Origin: an uncultured beta proteobacterium
GTDB taxonomy: Bacteria > Pseudomonadota > Gammaproteobacteria > Burkholderiales > Burkholderiaceae_C
Length of the DNA stretch: 8,935 nt
Direction: 5' to 3'
Assembly: GCA_903870955.1 (NCBI GenBank)
Contig: CAIQEX010000625.1
Span: 1-8,935, forward strand
The notes beneath the pieces were generated by a model. That model was not told the origin of the DNA, ran no database searches, and saw only the letters and a program-made list of their open reading frames with translations. The position numbers were made by a program, and so were the translations under genes. How positions within the stretch are numbered: position 1 is the first letter of the stretch; every line of letters begins with the position of its first letter. Positions 6,201-8,935 of this stretch are shown piece after piece.

Positions 6201-8581
6201 TCCACCGATGTCGGCAGTGCACCAAGATTTTGATCAACGGCACCCAGGAGTGCGCCAACCACGTGCGGCTCGGCCGTCGCGGTGTAGACCTTGGGTAACT
6301 CGGTGGCGAGGGCGCCACCAATATCCGTTGGGTCATAGGCGGGTGGTGGATTCGTACCGGCGGGCAATGCAGCCACGCGGATTTGCATCAAGGTACGGGT
6401 GTTCGGACCATAGCCTGCTTGGGTGGGTGGTGCACCACCAAACGCGGACTGGTCCGCATTGCCGGTGAAGTAGTCGTAGCGCGGGTCACCGCCAGGCACG
6501 GGGGCTGTGCCGTCGTTGTACATGATCAGGGTTTGGCCAGCAAACTGCGAGAAGTCAATCACCGTATCGGCGCGCTCAGCAGCGGCCAGGTAGAAGTCGC
6601 CAGCGATTTCTTCACCGTTGATGTCAAAGCTCATCAAGGTGGGCTTGTGCACCACGGGCTGAGGCAAAAATCCCGACTCATTGGCGAACTGGATGATGCT
6701 GGGACCGGCTGTGCTTGGATCGGGAATACCGGCAGGGTCGTTGGAAGTATTGATGAGGTTGCCGCTGGCATCCGTCTGGCTCGAACCAAACGGGATGATC
6801 GTCACTTCGGTGTTTGGCGCAGTGGCTTTACCAGTTGCCTGGTCGGTGACCGAGTCCGATTGAGCTGCCTTCCAAAGCGAGAGATTCCAATAGCGGTCAT
6901 TGGCGCCATTCAGGAAACGCACGCGGTAGGCCTTGGGCTCCACGTTCAAGACTGGATAGGCGACACCGTTGATCACCGGGGTGTCCATGTAGGACTCGGG
7001 TGTGGCGGATGGGCCTTTGCCGGGTGTTCCGTCGGCGTACGAACCATCAGGAAAGGCAACCATGCCGTAGTCTGAATCCAGGCGCGTGGCGCCAACCTTT
7101 GGTGGTTGGTAAGTTCCATATTGGTCGTTCACGGCATAGTCCCAACGGCCCGCCGGGTTCGTACCAATATTGTTGAGCGGGTCTGCAGGATCGGTGCCTG
7201 CGGCGGGTTCGGTGGTGCCCCAGAGCTGAAACGGCTCATAGACGTGCGGGAACCACAAATCGCCGGGGCGACCCCAGGCTTTGGTGTCCCATTTGGAATC
7301 TTGCACTGCAATGTCATCCGGCACAAAGGTCTTGTCCTGAATGATCAGCACGATTTGGTCTAGCAGACCATTGGGGATGGCCTTGCTGATATTGACAGAA
7401 CCGTTAGGAGTGCTTAGCGAGCCACCGTTGAGCAGAGCCATTTCAGCCGCATCCATGATGACGTAGCCAGCGGCCTCGCCACCATATGCGTTTTGGCGGG
7501 TCAGGCCAAAGGTGTGGTCGTGGTACCACATCAAACGTGCGCTTTGGTCGTTGGGGTAGTACACGTTGAGCGAGCCTTCACCTGGGAACGGCATGTCCGG
7601 CGCGTTCATGACACGGCTGCCAGCCTTGTAAGGCGAAGGGTCCGCTGCGGGCGTAATCCATTGGTGGGGCGTGCCGTCGCTGATCCAGGGTGAGTCGCCA
7701 CCATGCAAGTGGAAGGCAGCGCGGTTTTGCGGGTACTTGTCGCCGGCAGGCGTCAGACCGGCGCCGCCGAGAGATTCGTCCACGGGCAGGAAGATGTCGC
7801 CGTTGCGGGCGGTCACGCTGCCGTTGGTATCAAGTGTGGCCCGGCCAGTAGGCAAGAGATTGACCATCTGTGATCTTACCGGCGTGCCAGTCATCGTCAG
7901 AATAGTGGGGCCCAGATAGCTGGGATTGCTGTAGGCGTAGACCTGCTCCCCAGTCACGTTACCAGTGTTGGGGTCGGTTTTGATAGTTCCCGGCCAGTAA
8001 ATTGGTTTAGTAAGGTCAAGCCCAGTGCCGTCGGCCTTGGGGTAATACAGCGGCACGGGTGCGGGAAGTGCTTGGCCCGTCAGCGTGTCCACTGCCTTGG
8101 TTGGCGGGTTGCTTGCACCAAGGGGGCGCTCGCTCAAGCGTGGGTATAACTGTACGTAGCCGCGCAGAATGGTTGGCTTTTGCAGGTCGCTGTGCATCCA
8201 CTGGGTGTATTCGACGACGCCAATGATGAAGTACTCGGAACCAGGATAAGTGCTGGTGTCAGCGACTGCAACGGAGAGGTAGTTACCGGTCTGGCCGGCG
8301 GCAAAGGTGTTGGTATTGCCCGAGGTCAAGCCTGGCAAGGTGTCTACGAACTTGCGCAGTTTCGGGCTGTTGGCGTAGTAGGTGCCAATGGTGCCGCTAG
8401 TGCAGTTATCTTTCGGATTTGCAATGCCCAGGGCAGAGTCATTTTCACGGCAAACTTTGCCGGCACCGGCTATCGCCGACATCGAGGTGAGCGCCATGGC
8501 AACCATAGCGGCCGAGGTGAGTAATTTGAATCGGGTTTGGCTTGAGGCCGTTTTCACGCCGATCTTTGTTTTTGAATTCAT
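3278..8581 (-). CDS. mofA: Exported multicopper oxidase with C-terminal Fn3 repeats, MofA-like (putative Mn(II) oxidase)
   Basis: A 1767-residue protein. Residues 1-38 are a long Sec signal peptide with a likely cut after Ala-Ile-Ala. The multicopper oxidase region spans about residues 39-1020 and carries all four copper motifs in order: HLHGG (His291, His293), WYHDH (His354, His356), HPMHFH (His874, His877, His879) and HCHILGHEENDLM (His1001, Cys1002, His1003, His1007). These supply every type 2/3 copper ligand and the His-Cys-His set of the type 1 site. The axial position (Cys + 10) is Leu1012, where CotA and CueO have Met. Motif wording (HLHGG, WYHDH-x3-LTR-x-N-x-Y, HCHIL-x-HE) is closest to CotA-type oxidases, but the region is about twice CotA's length. 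Residues about 1022-1767 are seven fibronectin III-like modules. Family knowledge: such enzymes couple one-electron substrate oxidation to reduction of O2 to water. Size and architecture recall Leptothrix MofA, a proposed Mn(II)-oxidising factor, so Mn(II) oxidation is the best guess, but other metals or phenolics are possible. The start at ATG 8581 is chosen because GGAG lies 9 nt upstream; an in-frame GTG at 8596 overlaps that site. Confidence 0.88.
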   Translation of the reverse strand: MNSKTKIGVKTASSQTRFKLLTSAAMVAMALTSMSAIAGAGKVCRENDSALGIANPKDNCTSGTIGTYYANSPKLRKFVDTLPGLTSGNTNTFAAGQTGNYLSVAVADTSTYPGSEYFIIGVVEYTQWMHSDLQKPTILRGYVQLYPRLSERPLGASNPPTKAVDTLTGQALPAPVPLYYPKADGTGLDLTKPIYWPGTIKTDPNTGNVTGEQVYAYSNPSYLGPTILTMTGTPVRSQMVNLLPTGRATLDTNGSVTARNGDIFLPVDESLGGAGLTPAGDKYPQNRAAFHLHGGDSPWISDGTPHQWITPAADPSPYKAGSRVMNAPDMPFPGEGSLNVYYPNDQSARLMWYHDHTFGLTRQNAYGGEAAGYVIMDAAEMALLNGGSLSTPNGSVNISKAIPNGLLDQIVLIIQDKTFVPDDIAVQDSKWDTKAWGRPGDLWFPHVYEPFQLWGTTEPAAGTDPADPLNNIGTNPAGRWDYAVNDQYGTYQPPKVGATRLDSDYGMVAFPDGSYADGTPGKGPSATPESYMDTPVINGVAYPVLNVEPKAYRVRFLNGANDRYWNLSLWKAAQSDSVTDQATGKATAPNTEVTIIPFGSSQTDASGNLINTSNDPAGIPDPSTAGPSIIQFANESGFLPQPVVHKPTLMSFDINGEEIAGDFYLAAAERADTVIDFSQFAGQTLIMYNDGTAPVPGGDPRYDYFTGNADQSAFGGAPPTQAGYGPNTRTLMQIRVAALPAGTNPPPAYDPTDIGGALATELPKVYTATAEPHVVGALLGAVDQNLGALPTSVDASANTMLLADGNTVPLTIKTIHGYTDTNIGRLIAQLGTELPLADGTAAPTPLSYIDMPTEILSQDEIQYWWIKNYDVDNHPMHFHLFNVQVLAHRLHSDSSLRPPTPDELGWKETVKNWPGEDVIVAVKPKTPQLPFGLPNSVRTLDPTMHTGATANDVLYGTTVADGVNTPYAFAQYDLDATSPTYGASKSVSNTKYDYGWEYVWHCHILGHEENDLMRPMVFKPVINASAAPSNVAVDATGTVTWTDATPAYLLDANGALVLDAKGLRQPVSETKGNQANEIGFRVERATVTIANGIATPGAFVALAPSSTVVDSRVNTLANANSFKDAPAPFTDYQYQVVSVNEAGETVSAVATLSQAPAAATGLTVAALTARTLTLNWVDASSNEEGFSVEFSIDGGANWNAVTGSPVLPNVSTLAVSGLTPAMPYQFRVAPTKASLTSYVPQYATASATTPAELLAPVVTVKSTTDPVSGVAQVLVSWTDTSTGETGYTVERCAGTTATCARTTAVWTMLSSTVAKNSTSYLDTPATAGTTYVYRVKAVSTVNAITVNGPLGTSAQVVASPIVAAPTGLLASTATGAVVLTWVDASTNETAFNILRSPQGAGAFVQVGTVARNIVTFTDATVGSGIAYDYQVVAVYTTTTSTSTSTPSNTATVTSPLIAAPVVTANVAAGTMVLNWVDNTTNETAYQITRNDGTVFTTPARSTTLKAAVGGAVTYTDTTAVPNVAYSYTVRAITSAAAVLPVVVGEPSNLVTATVVMAAPGAPKAVLNSATKVTVTWADNSNNETGFVVERSTDNGTSWTKLLLATQAYSVRAGTAATASYVDTLVAPVQNGTYQYRVSAVKQTGTGTTAVTTAIAAALSASNVLDVSLPAAPTGLSVTPGATTTVNVSWTDNATNETGFTLQRATDAAFTKALTTTKVAAAVSGTGSVYNLPPVTGLKKGTTYYFRVAATNVLGASGYSTAASIVAP
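3281..5518 (-). repeat. Seven fibronectin type III-like modules in the multicopper oxidase
   Basis: Residues about 1022-1767 of the oxidase repeat one pattern seven times: a Trp-x-Asp-(x)-Asn-Glu-(T)-Gly/Ala-Phe strand, then VERS-like, a Thr/Ser-Tyr-x-Asp turn and Tyr-x-Tyr/Phe-x-Val. The marker tryptophans are W1041, W1176, W1277, W1381, W1475, W1576 and W1689, spaced about 94-135 residues apart. Approximate modules are 1022-1153, 1155-1250, 1251-1358, 1360-1453, 1455-1554, 1557-1667 and 1669-1767. The last one ends at the stop codon with no extra anchor or sorting tail. The first module is the longest and most divergent. Fn3 modules in bacterial exoenzymes usually act as spacers or in surface or polymer binding. 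The DNA copies are similar but not identical, so the duplications are old. Confidence 0.85.
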
Positions 8582-8590
8582 CGCGTAACA

Positions 8591-8594
8591 CTCC
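8591..8594 (-). promoter_or_regulatory. Ribosome binding site that sets the multicopper oxidase start
   Basis: On the minus strand GGAG, within AGTGGAGTG, lies 9 nt before the ATG at 8581-8579. The upstream in-frame GTG at 8596-8594 overlaps this site and would add only five residues before the signal peptide, so the ATG is preferred. Confidence 0.7.
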
Positions 8595-8730
8595 ACTGGG
8601 TTTGCACTAGAAGTCCAAAGATCTCGGGTTCAGCACCCAAGCAAAATGCAATTACTTTGTGAATCACTCCCGTCGGACTTTTTGCGTTAGTGATTAAAAC
8701 GTTACAACTGATACAAATGAAATTGCATCA

Positions 8731-8743
8731 ATTCGTAACGAAT
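8731..8743. promoter_or_regulatory. Operator-like palindrome ATTCG-TAA-CGAAT
   Basis: A perfect 5-bp dyad with a 3-bp centre, about 150 bp upstream of the oxidase start codon. Its right part also joins a wider inverted repeat: CGTTAC at 8700-8705 and GTAACG at 8735-8740. The size and position suit a repressor or activator site, but I do not recognise a known consensus. Confidence 0.35.
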
Positions 8744-8780
8744 GTAATGACGACGCTTTTTTTGCTGTAGGTAATTTCTC

Positions 8781-8801
8781 ACACAATTCGATATTTTGTG
8801 T
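8781..8801. promoter_or_regulatory. Inverted repeat ACACAA-N9-TTGTGT
   Basis: Perfect 6-bp arms are separated by 9 bp inside the A+T-rich region. A further copy of the right half with its next base, TTGTGTA, occurs at 8855-8861, so this half-site appears three times within about 80 bp. This fits a regulator with several binding sites, but chance is possible in A+T-rich DNA. Confidence 0.3.
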
Positions 8802-8829
8802 ATTTATCAAAATTACCGATAACATCAAA

Positions 8830-8858
8830 TTGACATAAGTTAAGAAAAACTATATTGT
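8830..8858 (+). promoter_or_regulatory. Candidate rightward sigma-70 promoter
   Basis: A perfect -35 hexamer TTGACA (8830-8835) is followed after 17 bp by TATTGT (8853-8858), a weak -10 (4 of 6 matches); TATATT at 8851 is a better hexamer but with only 15-bp spacing. It points away from the oxidase gene, towards sequence beyond the right edge, so it would serve a divergent gene if one exists. Confidence 0.35.
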
Positions 8859-8891
8859 GTAAGTTTTCATTAAGTATTTATCGCATTCTTA

Positions 8892-8908
8892 TGGTGCATT
8901 GCGCACCA
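8892..8908. promoter_or_regulatory. Inverted repeat TGGTGC-N5-GCACCA near the right edge
   Basis: Perfect 6-bp arms around ATTGC. It could be a protein-binding dyad or a small hairpin in a divergent leader transcript. It stands just downstream (rightward) of the candidate rightward promoter, where a regulator site or 5'-untranslated structure would be expected. Confidence 0.3.
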
Positions 8909-8935
8909 ATTTGCGGATTTTCAAGCTAATTAAAC

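Larger units (their letters stand above)
8597..8935. promoter_or_regulatory. A+T-rich non-coding region upstream of the multicopper oxidase gene
   Basis: No credible gene is visible in these 339 bases. By hand count bases 8761-8880 hold only 29 G or C in 120, far below the flanking coding sequence. The region contains several inverted repeats and A/T tracts (for example a run of seven T at 8757-8763). It must contain the leader, and very probably the promoter, of the leftward oxidase gene. It may also hold a promoter for a gene lying to the right of the window. I could not identify one convincing leftward -35/-10 pair; the best I see is a weak TTGATG ... TAAATA pair with 16-nt spacing, on the minus strand at about 8826-8799. 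Confidence 0.6.

Noticed and set aside
6383..7075. Long open frame on the plus strand opposite the oxidase core (230 codons)
   Set aside because: Antisense shadow of the oxidase gene, with no recognisable motif and no ribosome site.
8582..8596. N-terminal extension of the oxidase gene to an in-frame GTG at 8596
   Set aside because: The GTG overlaps the ribosome binding site for the ATG at 8581, and it adds only five residues.
8892..8908. NtrC-type binding site
   Set aside because: NtrC sites have the arms in the opposite order (GCACC then GGTGC), so this dyad does not fit.
1..8935. CRISPR array, tRNA or rRNA genes, insertion sequence
   Set aside because: No regularly spaced identical repeats, no cloverleaf-like or rRNA segments, and no transposase motifs were seen on either strand. 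The only large repeats are the diverged Fn3-like modules.

Overview
The window looks like part of a Gram-negative proteobacterial chromosome, most likely a beta-proteobacterium of the Burkholderiales (Leptothrix/Rhodoferax-like). The reasons are the G+C-rich coding sequence, the Sec signal peptides, a periplasmic c-type cytochrome, and a very long multicopper oxidase resembling MofA of Leptothrix discophora. The genus is inferred from gene content and was not tested by any search.

Layout: (1) Bases 1-881 (+) hold the C-terminal end of a hybrid sensor kinase: the tail of a receiver domain, an Hpt phosphotransfer domain and a helical C-terminal extension. (2) It converges on a minus-strand gene group, with a 7-bp GC-rich hairpin between the two stop codons. 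(3) The minus-strand group, read from right to left, is: a 1767-residue exported multicopper oxidase with seven C-terminal fibronectin III-like modules (8581-3278); a 99-nt gap with a perfect 10-12 bp hairpin; an exported protein joining a one-heme cytochrome c domain to a region resembling a periplasmic-binding-protein fold (3178-1400); a small exported PsiF-repeat protein (1332-1135); and a 70-residue acidic-tailed protein of unknown function (1116-904). (4) Bases 8582-8935 hold no gene. They form a strikingly A+T-rich upstream region with several inverted repeats and a possible rightward promoter.

Working model (inference): the oxidase takes electrons from an extracellular or periplasmic substrate, with Mn(II) the best guess from the MofA resemblance, and passes them to O2. 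The co-oriented cytochrome may act as an electron carrier or accessory heme protein, as proposed for MofC in Leptothrix. No mofB-like peptidyl-prolyl isomerase gene lies between the two here. The most distinctive sequence observations are a Leu at the type-1 copper axial position, the doubled size of the oxidase core, the chain of seven Fn3-like modules, and the cytochrome fusion architecture.
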